Source: Maribacter orientalis
GTDB taxonomy: Bacteria > Bacteroidota > Bacteroidia > Flavobacteriales > Flavobacteriaceae
NCBI RefSeq assembly: GCF_900109345.1
Contig: NZ_FNZN01000005.1
Coordinates: forward strand, 186,001-250,000
DNA: 64,000 nucleotides
Reading direction: 5' to 3'
How positions within the stretch are numbered: the stretch's first letter is position 1; each line of letters opens with the position of its first letter. This document shows positions 35,864 through 44,969 of the stretch, in pieces. Both the position numbers and the translations under genes were made by a program. The notes below the pieces were generated by a model. That model searched no databases. It saw only the letters and a program-made list of their open reading frames with translations, and was not told the DNA's origin.

Positions 35864-36604
35864 ATGGGAAATAGGTTAATTGATATCAATTGTGATGTTG
35901 GTGAAGGTATTGGGAATGAGGCCGATTTGTTTCCAATGATAAGTTCTTGCAATATTTCTTGTGGTGGTCATGCAGGCAATAAAGAATCGATAAGACAATC
36001 TATAGAATTAGCGCTTAAATTTAATGTTAGTGTTGGGGCACATCCTTCATATCCTGATAGAGAAAATTTTGGTCGGAATACTATAAGTATATCCGATGCT
36101 GATTTAATTAAAAGTATTAGAAATCAAATAAAACTATTCATGACCGAGTGTAATGAACTAGGGGCAACATTTCATCATATTAAACCTCATGGTGCACTTT
36201 ATAATGATATTGCCAAAAACGAACATTTAGCGAATATATTCCTAACCGCTATTTCACCTTTTAAGAATGTTATTTTGTATGTGCCTAATGGAAGTGTAAT
36301 TGAAGCTATAGCAAAAGCTAATAATTTCAAAATTATGAAAGAAGCTTTCGCTGATAGAAACTACAATAACGATTTAAGTTTAGTTTCTAGAAAACAGGAC
36401 AATGCAGTAATAGCAAATGGAAAAGATGTTTTAGAACATATGGTGCTCATGTGTAATGAAAATAAGGTACGAACGGTGAACGGAGAAAAGATTCCCATTC
36501 AGGCAGATACTTTTTGTGTTCATGGCGATACCCCAACCGCTTTTCAAATTTTGACGTATATTACAGAGCATTTACTAGAACATAATCTACAAACTAAACC
36601 GTGA
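35864..36604 (+). CDS. pxpA: 5-oxoprolinase subunit PxpA (LamB/YcsF family)
   Basis: PxpA, with PxpB and PxpC, hydrolyses 5-oxoproline (pyroglutamate) to glutamate with ATP. The 246-residue product begins with the diagnostic IDINCDVGEGIGNEADLFP and shows SCNISCGGHAGN, VGAHPSYPDRENFGR and HHIKPHGALYND, all family signatures. The gene starts immediately after the transporter stop and overlaps pxpB by 4 bp (GTGA), so all four genes are tightly coupled. Confidence 0.95.
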   Translation: MGNRLIDINCDVGEGIGNEADLFPMISSCNISCGGHAGNKESIRQSIELALKFNVSVGAHPSYPDRENFGRNTISISDADLIKSIRNQIKLFMTECNELGATFHHIKPHGALYNDIAKNEHLANIFLTAISPFKNVILYVPNGSVIEAIAKANNFKIMKEAFADRNYNNDLSLVSRKQDNAVIANGKDVLEHMVLMCNENKVRTVNGEKIPIQADTFCVHGDTPTAFQILTYITEHLLEHNLQTKP

Positions 36605-37338
36605 ATTCCCCTGCAATAAATATAAAGCCCTTCGGTGTACATTCTGTTCTTATTGAATGGCCCCATGAAGTAAGCGAACATATTTTAGAAACTATAATAG
36701 GTTTTCAAACCTATATAAGATTAAATATGTTTACCGAAAAGGATTGGGAAATGGTACCTTCATACAATTCTCTTTTACTTGTAAATAGAAAAATGACTAT
36801 TGATTTTGAGAAAATTTCAAAAGATATAAATGTCGGATATTCTAAGTTAAAAGAATCTGAAAAACCAGAACGGTATTTATGGAGATTACCTGTTTCATAT
36901 GATTTAGAGTTTGGCTTAGACCTTGATGAGGTTGCTAAAAAACTTAATAAGTCGATTCCTGAGATTATTGCAATGCACACTGGTACGACATATACGGTAT
37001 ACGGAATAGGTTTTTTGCCTGGTTTCATGTATTTAGGCGGTTTATTGAAAGACTTAGAAGTACCACGAAAAGCAACACCAAGACTAAAGGTGGTTAAGGG
37101 TGCGGTTGGTATTGCAGGAAAACAAGCAGGTATTTACCCACAAGAATCACCTGGAGGATGGAATATTATCGGAAATTGTTCTGTTCCTATTTTTGATGCT
37201 TCAAAAGAAAATCCTTGTTTTGTTAATGTTGGTGATAAAATTGAGTTTTATCAAATATCTAGGGCAGAGTATGATCTGCATAAGATAGAGGCCGAAGTTG
37301 GTATTTATAAACCTGAAAAAATTAAGTTAAATGCTTAA
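36601..37338 (+). CDS. pxpB: 5-oxoprolinase subunit PxpB (KipI family)
   Basis: This 245-residue product corresponds to the allophanate-hydrolase subunit 1/KipI family. The C-terminal stretch GIGFLPGFMYLGGL then PRKATPRLKVVKGAVGIAGK, QAGIYPQESPGGWNIIG is diagnostic. Translation starts at GTG 36601, overlapping the pxpA stop by 4 bp, and the end overlaps pxpC by 8 bp. It acts with PxpC and PxpA in ATP-dependent opening of 5-oxoproline. In Bacillus its homologue also inhibits a sporulation kinase, which has no counterpart here. Confidence 0.95.
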   Translation: MNSPAINIKPFGVHSVLIEWPHEVSEHILETIIGFQTYIRLNMFTEKDWEMVPSYNSLLLVNRKMTIDFEKISKDINVGYSKLKESEKPERYLWRLPVSYDLEFGLDLDEVAKKLNKSIPEIIAMHTGTTYTVYGIGFLPGFMYLGGLLKDLEVPRKATPRLKVVKGAVGIAGKQAGIYPQESPGGWNIIGNCSVPIFDASKENPCFVNVGDKIEFYQISRAEYDLHKIEAEVGIYKPEKIKLNA

Positions 37339-38170
37339 AGTACTAAAAGCGGGATTCTATACTACGGTTCAAGATTCAGGTAGGTTTCATTTCAGAAATA
37401 AGGGTGTTCCAGTTTCTGGTGTAATGGATGAAATGACTGTTTTTAAAGTAAATTCATTATTAGAAAATGAAGTTTCTGCGGCAGTTTTAGAGATTACGAT
37501 GACCGGGCCAACGCTTATGTTTGAAGAGGAAACGTATATGGCTCTAGGTGGGGCAGAGATGTCAGCAACCTTAAATAATTTACCAATACAGAATTATAAA
37601 GTATACCAGATTGAAGTGGGAGATATTCTATCATTCGGCCGATTAGATAAAGGGTTTAGGTCGTATTTAGGAGTTAGAGGAGGATTTACCTCTAAAGAGA
37701 TACTTGGAAGTAGATCGTTTTACAAACCTATAACCAAAGTGAATAGACTTTGTGACAATGATGTTGTTCCGTTTATTTATAATAAATTGTTTCAACCTAA
37801 AATTTCAGAAATTAAAGTTGATTCTTTTTTAGATGACTACAAATTAGAAGTGAGTAAAGGTCCTGAGTTCTATTTGTTGACCGATAGGCATTTAGAAGAG
37901 ATTTTTTCCAAGTCATTTACGGTTGCTCATGAGAATAATAGAATGGCTTATCAAATTAAAGAGACTATTTCTTCGCATGAAATGTCAATGTTAACATCGG
38001 CAACATTACCAGGTACCGTGCAGCTTACACCTGCTGGTAAATTAATAGTATTAATGAAAGATGGACAAACTACAGGTGGTTACCCGAGAATACTTCAGTT
38101 ATCTGATAAAGCTATTTGTATTTTGGCACAAAAAAGGGGCGGTGATAGGGTGAGTTTTAAGTTGGTGTAA
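37331..38170 (+). CDS. pxpC: 5-oxoprolinase subunit PxpC (KipA family)
   Basis: This 279-residue product belongs to the biotin-dependent carboxyltransferase/KipA family. Signatures are GFYTTVQDSGRFHFRNKGVP near the N-terminus, SYLGVRGG in the middle and GTVQLTPAGKLIVLMKDGQT then GGYPRI near the end. It completes the pxpABC set and overlaps pxpB by 8 bp. A hairpin terminator at 38369-38407 ends the transcript. Confidence 0.95.
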   Translation: MLKVLKAGFYTTVQDSGRFHFRNKGVPVSGVMDEMTVFKVNSLLENEVSAAVLEITMTGPTLMFEEETYMALGGAEMSATLNNLPIQNYKVYQIEVGDILSFGRLDKGFRSYLGVRGGFTSKEILGSRSFYKPITKVNRLCDNDVVPFIYNKLFQPKISEIKVDSFLDDYKLEVSKGPEFYLLTDRHLEEIFSKSFTVAHENNRMAYQIKETISSHEMSMLTSATLPGTVQLTPAGKLIVLMKDGQTTGGYPRILQLSDKAICILAQKRGGDRVSFKLV

Positions 38171-38368
38171 TATTTTCAATTCTGGTAAATTATTTTATTT
38201 ATGTTAGTTGTACATAACTAATAATCTTTTAGTTTAAGATGTCATGTTAATAACACTTTTTTTGTAATTGTATTTTATGTACTATTGTAGTGTGAAATTA
38301 GCTTTATTAAATAGCAATGTGGTCATAGTCATTCCTAGTTAGGGATGATATAGCTTTTCATTGTTTAG

Positions 38369-38407
38369 AAAAACCTGTATCAAATATATTTGATACAGGT
38401 TTTTTTA
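38369..38407 (+). terminator. Terminator of the pxp operon
   Basis: AAACCTGTATCAAATA pairs with TATTTGATACAGGTTT in a nearly uninterrupted stem with A-run before and T-run after. It is about 200 bp past pxpC. Confidence 0.85.
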
Positions 38408-38538
38408 TTTTAAAAATAATAATCATAATAGTTTTGAAGTATTGAATATGGTATATAATAGCAGTATAAGAAACTGAAAATCAGATATTTAATTGATTTT
38501 TAGATGAAATGAATTTGTACTGTCAATTATTGTTAAAA

Positions 38539-38567
38539 TTTGAAATTTTTATAAACTTTTATCTTTG
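38539..38567 (+). promoter_or_regulatory. Promoter of the ilv operon
   Basis: TTTG (38539-38542), a 17-bp spacer and TATCTTTG (38560-38567) match the Bacteroidota -33 TTTG and -7 TAnnTTTG boxes. Transcription would start near 38574, leaving a leader of about 40 nt before the ilvD ATG at 38614. No attenuator is visible in so short a leader. Confidence 0.65.
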
Positions 38568-38613
38568 GTTTAATAGGATTGAGTAAATAAGATAAGCATA
38601 CTAGAATTATATT

Positions 38614-40290
38614 ATGGAATTGAATAAACATAGTAAAAATGTAACCCAGGATCCAACGCAACCGGCAGCTCAGGCAATGTTATATGCGATAGGTTTAACC
38701 GAAGATGATTTAAAAAAACCATTAATTGGTATTGGTAGTACAGGTTTTGAAGGTAACCCTTGTAACATGCACTTAAATGATTTGGCACAAGAGGTTAAGG
38801 TTGGTGTAAATGAGAGTGGTTTAGTTGGCCTTGTTTTCAATACTATAGGTGTTAGTGACGGTATTTCTATGGGTACTTATGGCATGCGTTATTCTTTACC
38901 TTCTAGAGATATCATTGCCGATTCTATGGAAACTGTTGTTCAAGCAATGAACTATGACGGTTTAGTTACCGTAGTTGGTTGTGATAAAAATATGCCAGGT
39001 GCTCTAATGGCTATGATACGATTGAATAGACCTTCTGTATTAGTTTATGGCGGTACTATTGCTTCTGGATGTTATAAGGATAAAAAGTTAGATGTTGTTT
39101 CTGCTTTTGAGGCATGGGGTGAGAAGGTAGCGGGTACCATGAATGAAGAGGATTACAAAGGTGTAATCCAAAATGCATGCCCGGGTGCTGGTGCTTGTGG
39201 TGGTATGTATACTGCTAATACTATGGCCTCGGCTATTGAAGCATTGGGTATGGCCATGCCTTACAATTCTTCAAATCCTGCAATAGGAAAAGATAAGCAA
39301 AATGATGCTATAGAATCTGGTAGGGCCTTAAAAAACTTATTGGAAAAAGATATAAAGCCTAGTGATATTATAACTCGTAAATCATTTGAAAATGCGGTTC
39401 GTTTGTTAACCTTATTAGGTGGTTCCACAAATGCAGTTCTGCACTTTTTGGCAATAGCGAAAGCGGCGGATATTGAGTTTACATTAGATGATTTTCAAAA
39501 AATAAGTGATACAACACCTTTTTTGGCTGATTTAAAGCCTAGTGGTAAATTTCTTATGGAAGATGTTCACCGTGTAGGTGGCGTACCTGCCGTAATGAAA
39601 TTTATGCTTGAAAACGGAATGTTACATGGTGATTGTTTAACTGTAACTGGTAAAACAATAGCTGAGAATTTAGCTGATGTTCCTGGTTTACTAGAGCATC
39701 AACAAGTAATAAGACCTTTAAGTAATCCAATTAAGGCTACTGGCCATTTAAGAATTCTGTACGGAAACTTGGCGACTGAAGGTTCAGTTGCGAAAATTAC
39801 AGGTAAGGAAGGCTTGTATTTTTCTGGACCGGCAAAAGTATATAATGACGAATTTTTTGCCAATGCAGGTATTGGTAAAGGAGAAGTTAAAAAAGGTGAT
39901 GTAGTTGTTATTCGCTATGAAGGGCCAAAAGGCGGACCTGGTATGCCAGAAATGTTGAAGCCAACTGCAGCTATTATGGGTGCCGGACTAGGTAAGGATG
40001 TGGCTTTAATAACAGATGGTCGTTTCTCAGGTGGTACACACGGCTTTGTTGTAGGGCATGTATCTCCAGAAGCTCAAGATGGTGGAACTATCGGATTGTT
40101 AAAAGATGGTGATATTATTACTATCGATGCAGAGAAAAATGAGATTTCAGTAAATCTAACAGATGATGAAATAACGGCAAGACGAAAAGCTTGGGTTCAA
40201 CCGGAGTTAAAAGTGAAAAGAGGTAGTTTATATAAATACGCTAGAACGGTATCATCGGCTTCACAAGGCTGTGTTACAGATGAATTTTAG
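38614..40290 (+). CDS. ilvD: Dihydroxy-acid dehydratase
   Basis: IlvD dehydrates 2,3-dihydroxy acids to the 2-keto acid precursors of valine and isoleucine using an iron-sulfur cluster. The 558-residue length is standard. Cluster cysteines are visible in [21 protein letters not shown] and [15 protein letters not shown]; the C-terminal [20 protein letters not shown] is also conserved. It is the first gene of the branched-chain operon, 93 bp before ilvB, preceded by a well-formed promoter. The start ATG gives [14 protein letters not shown]. Confidence 0.96.
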   Translation: MELNKHSKNVTQDPTQPAAQAMLYAIGLTEDDLKKPLIGIGSTGFEGNPCNMHLNDLAQEVKVGVNESGLVGLVFNTIGVSDGISMGTYGMRYSLPSRDIIADSMETVVQAMNYDGLVTVVGCDKNMPGALMAMIRLNRPSVLVYGGTIASGCYKDKKLDVVSAFEAWGEKVAGTMNEEDYKGVIQNACPGAGACGGMYTANTMASAIEALGMAMPYNSSNPAIGKDKQNDAIESGRALKNLLEKDIKPSDIITRKSFENAVRLLTLLGGSTNAVLHFLAIAKAADIEFTLDDFQKISDTTPFLADLKPSGKFLMEDVHRVGGVPAVMKFMLENGMLHGDCLTVTGKTIAENLADVPGLLEHQQVIRPLSNPIKATGHLRILYGNLATEGSVAKITGKEGLYFSGPAKVYNDEFFANAGIGKGEVKKGDVVVIRYEGPKGGPGMPEMLKPTAAIMGAGLGKDVALITDGRFSGGTHGFVVGHVSPEAQDGGTIGLLKDGDIITIDAEKNEISVNLTDDEITARRKAWVQPELKVKRGSLYKYARTVSSASQGCVTDEF

Positions 40291-40383
40291 ATAGTAAGTA
40301 ACATACTTTTAATTGAGTACTAGATGCAATATAATGTTGGTAGTTGTAGGTTTTAATGCATTATTTGAATTTGAACATTAATT

Positions 40384-42117
40384 ATGGAAACAGTAAAAGA
40401 GAAAAAAACAAATATAGATGCTAAGAAAGCTTTACAGATTTCTGGAGCGGAGGCATTAATTCATTGTTTGTTGGCAGAAGGTGTCGAAACAATGTACGGG
40501 TACCCAGGTGGTGCTATTATGCCTGTGTATGATGAATTATATAAATTTCAAGATAAATTAACGCATATACTAACAAGACATGAACAGGGTGCAACACACG
40601 CAGCTCAAGGGTACGCGCGTGTTTCAGGTAAAGTAGGTGTTGCAATTGCAACTTCTGGTCCTGGAGCAACCAATTTAGTGACAGGTCTTGCCGATGCGCA
40701 AATTGATTCTACCCCAATGGTTTGTATTACGGGGCAAGTTACAAGAGAGTTATTGGGCACTGATGCTTTTCAGGAAACTGATATTATTGGCATTTCAACT
40801 CCGGTGACAAAATGGAATTATCAAATTACCGAAGCTTCTGAAATTCCTGAGATAATGGCGAAGGCATTTTATATTGCCAAGTCAGGAAGACCAGGTCCGG
40901 TTTTAATAGATATTACCAAGAATGCCCAAATTGAAAAATTTGAGTTTTCGTATAAGAAATGTACGGGTGTACGAAGTTATAAGCCGGTGCCAAAACCAGA
41001 TATGAGTGCCATTGAGGCTGCAGCAGATTTAATCAATAATGCTAAAAAACCATTTATCGTTTGGGGTCAAGGTGTAATACTTGGTCAAGCTGAAAATGAG
41101 CTTAAACAATTGGTTGAAAAAGCTGGTATACCTGCTGCATGGACTATTATGGGTGTTTCTGCTTTAGATTCAGATCATCCTTTAAATGTTGGTATGGTAG
41201 GAATGCATGGTAATTATGCGCCTAATTTAATGACCAACGAATGCGATGTTTTGTTGGCTATAGGTATGCGTTTTGATGATCGTGTAACAGGCAGGTTGAC
41301 AGATTATGCTACACAAGCAAAAGTGATTCATTTTGAGATAGACCCAGCTGAAATCAATAAAAACGTACATGCTGATGTAGCGGTGTTGGGTAATTCTAAA
41401 GAAACTTTGGGTTTACTTCTTCCACTTATTAAAGAAAATAAGCACGAGGCTTGGCATAATATTTTCAAAGAAAAATATCAGATAGAATTTGATACGATAA
41501 TCAACGATGATATTCACCCAACCAAACCTGGTTTGACCATGGGAGAGGTAATTGAGGAAATTAATTTAGCTTCAAATAATAATGCAGTTATTGTTTCTGA
41601 TGTAGGTCAGCATCAAATGATTGCTTGTAGATATGCTAAATTTTCCCAGACAAAAAGTAATATAACGTCTGGCGGGTTAGGAACAATGGGTTTTGCGCTT
41701 CCAGCAGCTATAGGTGCTAAAATGGGTGCCATGGATAGGGAAGTGGTTGCTATTATTGGTGATGGAGGTTATCAAATGACCATTCAAGAGTTAGGGGTTA
41801 TTTTTCAGCATAAAGTTCCTGTTAAAATTGTTGTTTTGAACAATGATCACTTAGGAATGGTACGTCAATGGCAAGAGCTTTTTTTTGAGAAAAGATATGC
41901 ATCAACAGTAATGGTGAATCCAGATTTCGTAAAAATTGCCGAAGGATATAGTATTGAGGCAAAACGAATTTCTGAACGTAAAGATTTAAAATCGACTATT
42001 CAAGAAATGATTGCTTCGAAAGAACCTTATTTTTTAGAAGTCAAAGTTGAACAAGAAGATAACGTTTTCCCAATGATTCCTTCTGGTGCTTCGGTTTCTG
42101 AAATTAGACTGAAATAA
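40384..42117 (+). CDS. ilvB: Acetolactate synthase large subunit
   Basis: This 577-residue thiamine-diphosphate enzyme makes acetolactate or acetohydroxybutyrate, the first common step to valine, leucine and isoleucine. It shows the substrate-site YGYPGGAIMPVYDEL, the catalytic-Glu region RHEQGATHAAQGYAR, and the TPP/Mg motif GDGGYQMTIQEL ... LNNDHLGMVRQWQ. All three domains are present. The stop is only 8 bp from a methyltransferase gene which separates it from the regulatory subunit gene ilvN, an unusual insertion. Confidence 0.96.
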   Translation: METVKEKKTNIDAKKALQISGAEALIHCLLAEGVETMYGYPGGAIMPVYDELYKFQDKLTHILTRHEQGATHAAQGYARVSGKVGVAIATSGPGATNLVTGLADAQIDSTPMVCITGQVTRELLGTDAFQETDIIGISTPVTKWNYQITEASEIPEIMAKAFYIAKSGRPGPVLIDITKNAQIEKFEFSYKKCTGVRSYKPVPKPDMSAIEAAADLINNAKKPFIVWGQGVILGQAENELKQLVEKAGIPAAWTIMGVSALDSDHPLNVGMVGMHGNYAPNLMTNECDVLLAIGMRFDDRVTGRLTDYATQAKVIHFEIDPAEINKNVHADVAVLGNSKETLGLLLPLIKENKHEAWHNIFKEKYQIEFDTIINDDIHPTKPGLTMGEVIEEINLASNNNAVIVSDVGQHQMIACRYAKFSQTKSNITSGGLGTMGFALPAAIGAKMGAMDREVVAIIGDGGYQMTIQELGVIFQHKVPVKIVVLNNDHLGMVRQWQELFFEKRYASTVMVNPDFVKIAEGYSIEAKRISERKDLKSTIQEMIASKEPYFLEVKVEQEDNVFPMIPSGASVSEIRLK

Positions 42118-42125
42118 CCAAAATT

Positions 42126-42704
42126 ATGAACGACGCCAGCATACAAGATATTCCAAAATTACACTCGGAGATAGTTCGTAAATCTGAAGAAATTGGATTT
42201 AAGATGCCATCTGATTTATATGTTGGTAGTTTTCTTAAAACACTTATCACTTCGAAACCTAACGGAAGGTTCTTGGAAATAGGGACTGGCATAGGTTTAA
42301 GTCTTTCGTGGATGATTGAAGGCATGGATAACAATTCTTATTTAATTTCAGTAGATAATGACAAAGAGTTGACAGACATTGCTGAAACTTATTTTGGAAA
42401 TGATGGTAGGATCGAATTGATTTGTAAGGATGGTACTCAATGGATAGAGGAATATGCTGGTGAAAAATTTGATTTAATTTTTGCAGATGCATGGCCAGGA
42501 AAATATAGTGAAATTGATGAAGTATTAGATTTAGTAAGGGTTGGTGGGTTTTACATCATAGATGATATGACAATGCAACCTAACTGGCCCGAGGGACATG
42601 AAGATAATGTTATTGAATTAACAGCGTATTTAGAGAAACGTAATGATTTTCAGTTAACCAAAATGAATTGGTCAACTGGTTTGATCTTGGCAGTAAAGAA
42701 ATAA
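42126..42704 (+). CDS. Class I SAM-dependent O-methyltransferase-like protein inside the ilv operon
   Basis: This 192-residue Rossmann-fold methyltransferase has the SAM motif FLEIGTGIGLSLSWMIEGM, an acidic residue at the end of strand 2 (LISVDNDKEL), FDLIFADAWPGKY (motif IV) and GGFYIIDDM (motif VI). It resembles COG4122-type O-methyltransferases. It is inserted between ilvB and ilvN with an 8-bp gap on the left, so it is transcribed with the operon. No step of branched-chain amino-acid synthesis needs a methyl transfer, so its target is unknown. Confidence 0.82.
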   Translation: MNDASIQDIPKLHSEIVRKSEEIGFKMPSDLYVGSFLKTLITSKPNGRFLEIGTGIGLSLSWMIEGMDNNSYLISVDNDKELTDIAETYFGNDGRIELICKDGTQWIEEYAGEKFDLIFADAWPGKYSEIDEVLDLVRVGGFYIIDDMTMQPNWPEGHEDNVIELTAYLEKRNDFQLTKMNWSTGLILAVKK

Positions 42705-42765
42705 TAAAAAATTAATAAAACGATCCCATAAAATTCTTTTGCATAAAAGAAAAGGAAAATGGCTT

Positions 42766-43284
42766 ATGGAAAATAAATGGTTTACAATATCGGTATATTC
42801 AGAAAACAATGTTGGATTACTGAATAGGATTTCAGGAATATTTTTAAAGAGACATATTAATATAGAGAGTTTAAATGTCTCTAAGTCAGAAATAGACGAT
42901 GTATCTAAATTTACTATTGTAGTAAATACTACAGAAAAATGGGTACATAACATAGTAGGTCAAATTGAAAAGCAAATTGAAGTGATTAAAGCATTTTATC
43001 ATACTGATGATGAAACGATTTATCAAGAATCTGCTTTGTTCAAGATAGCATCTGGTCTGCTTTTCGATGAACGTCAGATTCAGAATATTATAAAAGATAA
43101 TAATGCTCAAATTGTGACTGTTTCAAGAGATTTCTTTGTCATCGCTAAAAGCGGAAGAAGAAATGAAGTTGATGAAATGCATGATCAATTGAAACCTTAT
43201 GGTATTATGCAATTTGTACGTTCTGGGCGAATTTCTGTAACTAAAGATGTAATGGAAATTTCTGCAATACTTAAAGAATTTTAA
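42766..43284 (+). CDS. ilvN: Acetolactate synthase small (regulatory) subunit
   Basis: This 172-residue regulatory subunit binds valine and controls IlvB. The N-terminal ACT domain reads WFTISVYSENNVGLLNRISG then FLKRHINIESLNVSKSE; the C-terminal domain holds VSRDFFVIAKSGRRNEVDEM. I start at ATG 42766, which gives the usual MENKWFTISVYSE; an in-frame TTG at 42739 would add nine residues not seen in the family. It lies 39 bp before ilvC. Confidence 0.92.
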   Translation: MENKWFTISVYSENNVGLLNRISGIFLKRHINIESLNVSKSEIDDVSKFTIVVNTTEKWVHNIVGQIEKQIEVIKAFYHTDDETIYQESALFKIASGLLFDERQIQNIIKDNNAQIVTVSRDFFVIAKSGRRNEVDEMHDQLKPYGIMQFVRSGRISVTKDVMEISAILKEF

Positions 43285-43323
43285 AAAACGAATCAATTAA
43301 ATAATTAATAAAGTAAATATAAA

Positions 43324-44799
43324 ATGGCCAATTATTTTAATACACTATCATTAAGAGATAAATTAACGCAACTGGGGAAATGCCGATTTATGGATTCGTC
43401 TGAGTTTGCAGATGGTGTAAACGCTTTAAAAGGCAAAAAAATTGTTATCGTAGGTTGTGGTGCACAAGGACTTAACCAAGGGTTGAATATGAGAGATTCT
43501 GGTTTAGATATCGCTTATACACTTCGTGATGCTGCGATAAAAGAAAAAAGACAATCTTTTATTAATGCTACAGAAAACGGTTTTATGGTAGGTACATACC
43601 AAGAATTGATTCCTAGTGCAGATGTGGTAATCAATTTAACACCAGATAAACAACATACAGCTGTTGTTGGTGCTGTTATGCCGTTAATGAAAAAAGGTGC
43701 TACACTATCTTATTCACATGGTTTTAATATCGTTGAGGAAGGTACTCAAGTTCGTAAAGATCTGACAGTAATTATGGTAGCTCCAAAAAGTCCAGGTTCA
43801 GAAGTACGTGAAGAATATAAAAGAGGTTTTGGTGTACCAACATTAATCGCGGTGCATCCAGAGAATGATCCGGAAGGAAAAGGATTAGAGCAAGCTAAAG
43901 CATATGCAGCTGGTACAGGCGGTCATAAAGCGGGTGTATTAGAATCTTCATTCGTTGCAGAAGTAAAGTCAGATTTAATGGGTGAGCAAACGATACTTTG
44001 TGGTTTGTTACAAACAGGTTCTATTCTTTGTTTTGATAAGATGATTGAAAAAGGGATAGATGCTGGCTACGCGTCGAAATTGATTCAATACGGATGGGAA
44101 ACAATCACTGAGGGAATGAAGTATGGTGGTATCACGCATATGATGGATCGTCTTTCAAATCCTGCTAAAATAAAAGCATTTGAATTATCAGAAGAATTAA
44201 AAGAAATTATGCGTCCGTTGTTTCAAAAACATATGGATGATATTATGACAGGTCATTTTTCTAAAACAATGATGGAAGATTGGGCTAATGATGATAAAAA
44301 TCTTTTAACATGGAGAGCTGCAACAGGAGAAACTGCTTTTGAAAAAACACCTGCAGGTAATCAAGAAATTACTGAGCAAGAATTTTATGACAATGGGGTA
44401 TTAATGATTGCAATGGTAAGAGCTGGTGTAGAATTAGCTTTTGAAGCAATGACAGAATCGGGTATTATAGCTGAATCTGCATATTACGAATCGTTGCACG
44501 AAACTCCATTAATAGCAAATACAATCGCTCGTAAGAAATTGTTCGAAATGAACCGTGTTATTTCTGATACAGCTGAATATGGTTGTTATCTTTTTGATCA
44601 CGCATGTAAACCTCTTTTGACAGGTTTTATGAAAAATATAGACACAGATGTCATCGGTACAAACTTCTCTGAAGCAATGGACAATGGCGTTGATAATGCT
44701 AAATTAATTGCTGTTAATAAAGCATTACGTGAGCATCCGGTAGAAATCGTTGGTGCACGTTTACGTGAATCAATGACTGCTATGAAACCTATAGTTTAG
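43324..44799 (+). CDS. ilvC: Ketol-acid reductoisomerase, long (class II) form
   Basis: IlvC isomerises and reduces acetolactate-type compounds with NADPH and magnesium. At 491 residues it is the long class II form seen in E. coli and many Bacteroidota, with a duplicated knotted domain. The nucleotide motif is [11 protein letters not shown], and the cofactor loop [13 protein letters not shown] has Arg and Ser residues that favour NADPH. Conserved [18 protein letters not shown] and [15 protein letters not shown] hold the metal ligands. It is part of the ilv operon. Confidence 0.96.
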   Translation: MANYFNTLSLRDKLTQLGKCRFMDSSEFADGVNALKGKKIVIVGCGAQGLNQGLNMRDSGLDIAYTLRDAAIKEKRQSFINATENGFMVGTYQELIPSADVVINLTPDKQHTAVVGAVMPLMKKGATLSYSHGFNIVEEGTQVRKDLTVIMVAPKSPGSEVREEYKRGFGVPTLIAVHPENDPEGKGLEQAKAYAAGTGGHKAGVLESSFVAEVKSDLMGEQTILCGLLQTGSILCFDKMIEKGIDAGYASKLIQYGWETITEGMKYGGITHMMDRLSNPAKIKAFELSEELKEIMRPLFQKHMDDIMTGHFSKTMMEDWANDDKNLLTWRAATGETAFEKTPAGNQEITEQEFYDNGVLMIAMVRAGVELAFEAMTESGIIAESAYYESLHETPLIANTIARKKLFEMNRVISDTAEYGCYLFDHACKPLLTGFMKNIDTDVIGTNFSEAMDNGVDNAKLIAVNKALREHPVEIVGARLRESMTAMKPIV

Positions 44800-44826
44800 A
44801 TTTTTTTAATCTTACGAAGTCATTCT

Positions 44827-44909
44827 AATTGTCCGGTTGGGTACTTTCGAAAAGTTACAAATCATTCTTGAATTGTAGTATTGATCGAATAGTTCTTAAG
44901 CGGACAATT
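44827..44909. repeat. Inverted repeat between ilvC and ilvA
   Basis: AATTGTCCG at 44827-44835 is exactly complementary to CGGACAATT at 44901-44909, with two more matching bases beyond one mismatch. The 65-nt loop contains no gene. It could form a long stem in the ilv mRNA or be a pair of operator half-sites; there is no further support. Confidence 0.35.
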
Positions 44910-44969
44910 TAAGTTTTTGAGGTAGTCGTCGATTTATTTACAATAGCGTTTAGTAGAAAGAGCAAATAT

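Larger units (their letters stand above)
38171..38613. other. Intergenic region between pxpC and ilvD
   Basis: No gene is seen. It holds a small imperfect hairpin at 38329-38348 (TCATTCCTA against TAGGGATGA), the pxp terminator (38369-38407) and the ilv promoter (38539-38567). A 25-codon AT-rich frame at 38509-38586 is Leu/Ile/Phe-rich but starts upstream of the predicted transcription start, so it is not called as a leader peptide. Confidence 0.6.

Noticed and set aside
38509-38586. 25-codon Leu/Ile/Phe-rich frame upstream of ilvD, looking like an attenuator leader peptide
   Set aside because: Its start precedes the predicted transcription start near 38574, and no terminator/antiterminator stem lies between it and ilvD. 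Codons are those of AT-rich DNA in general.
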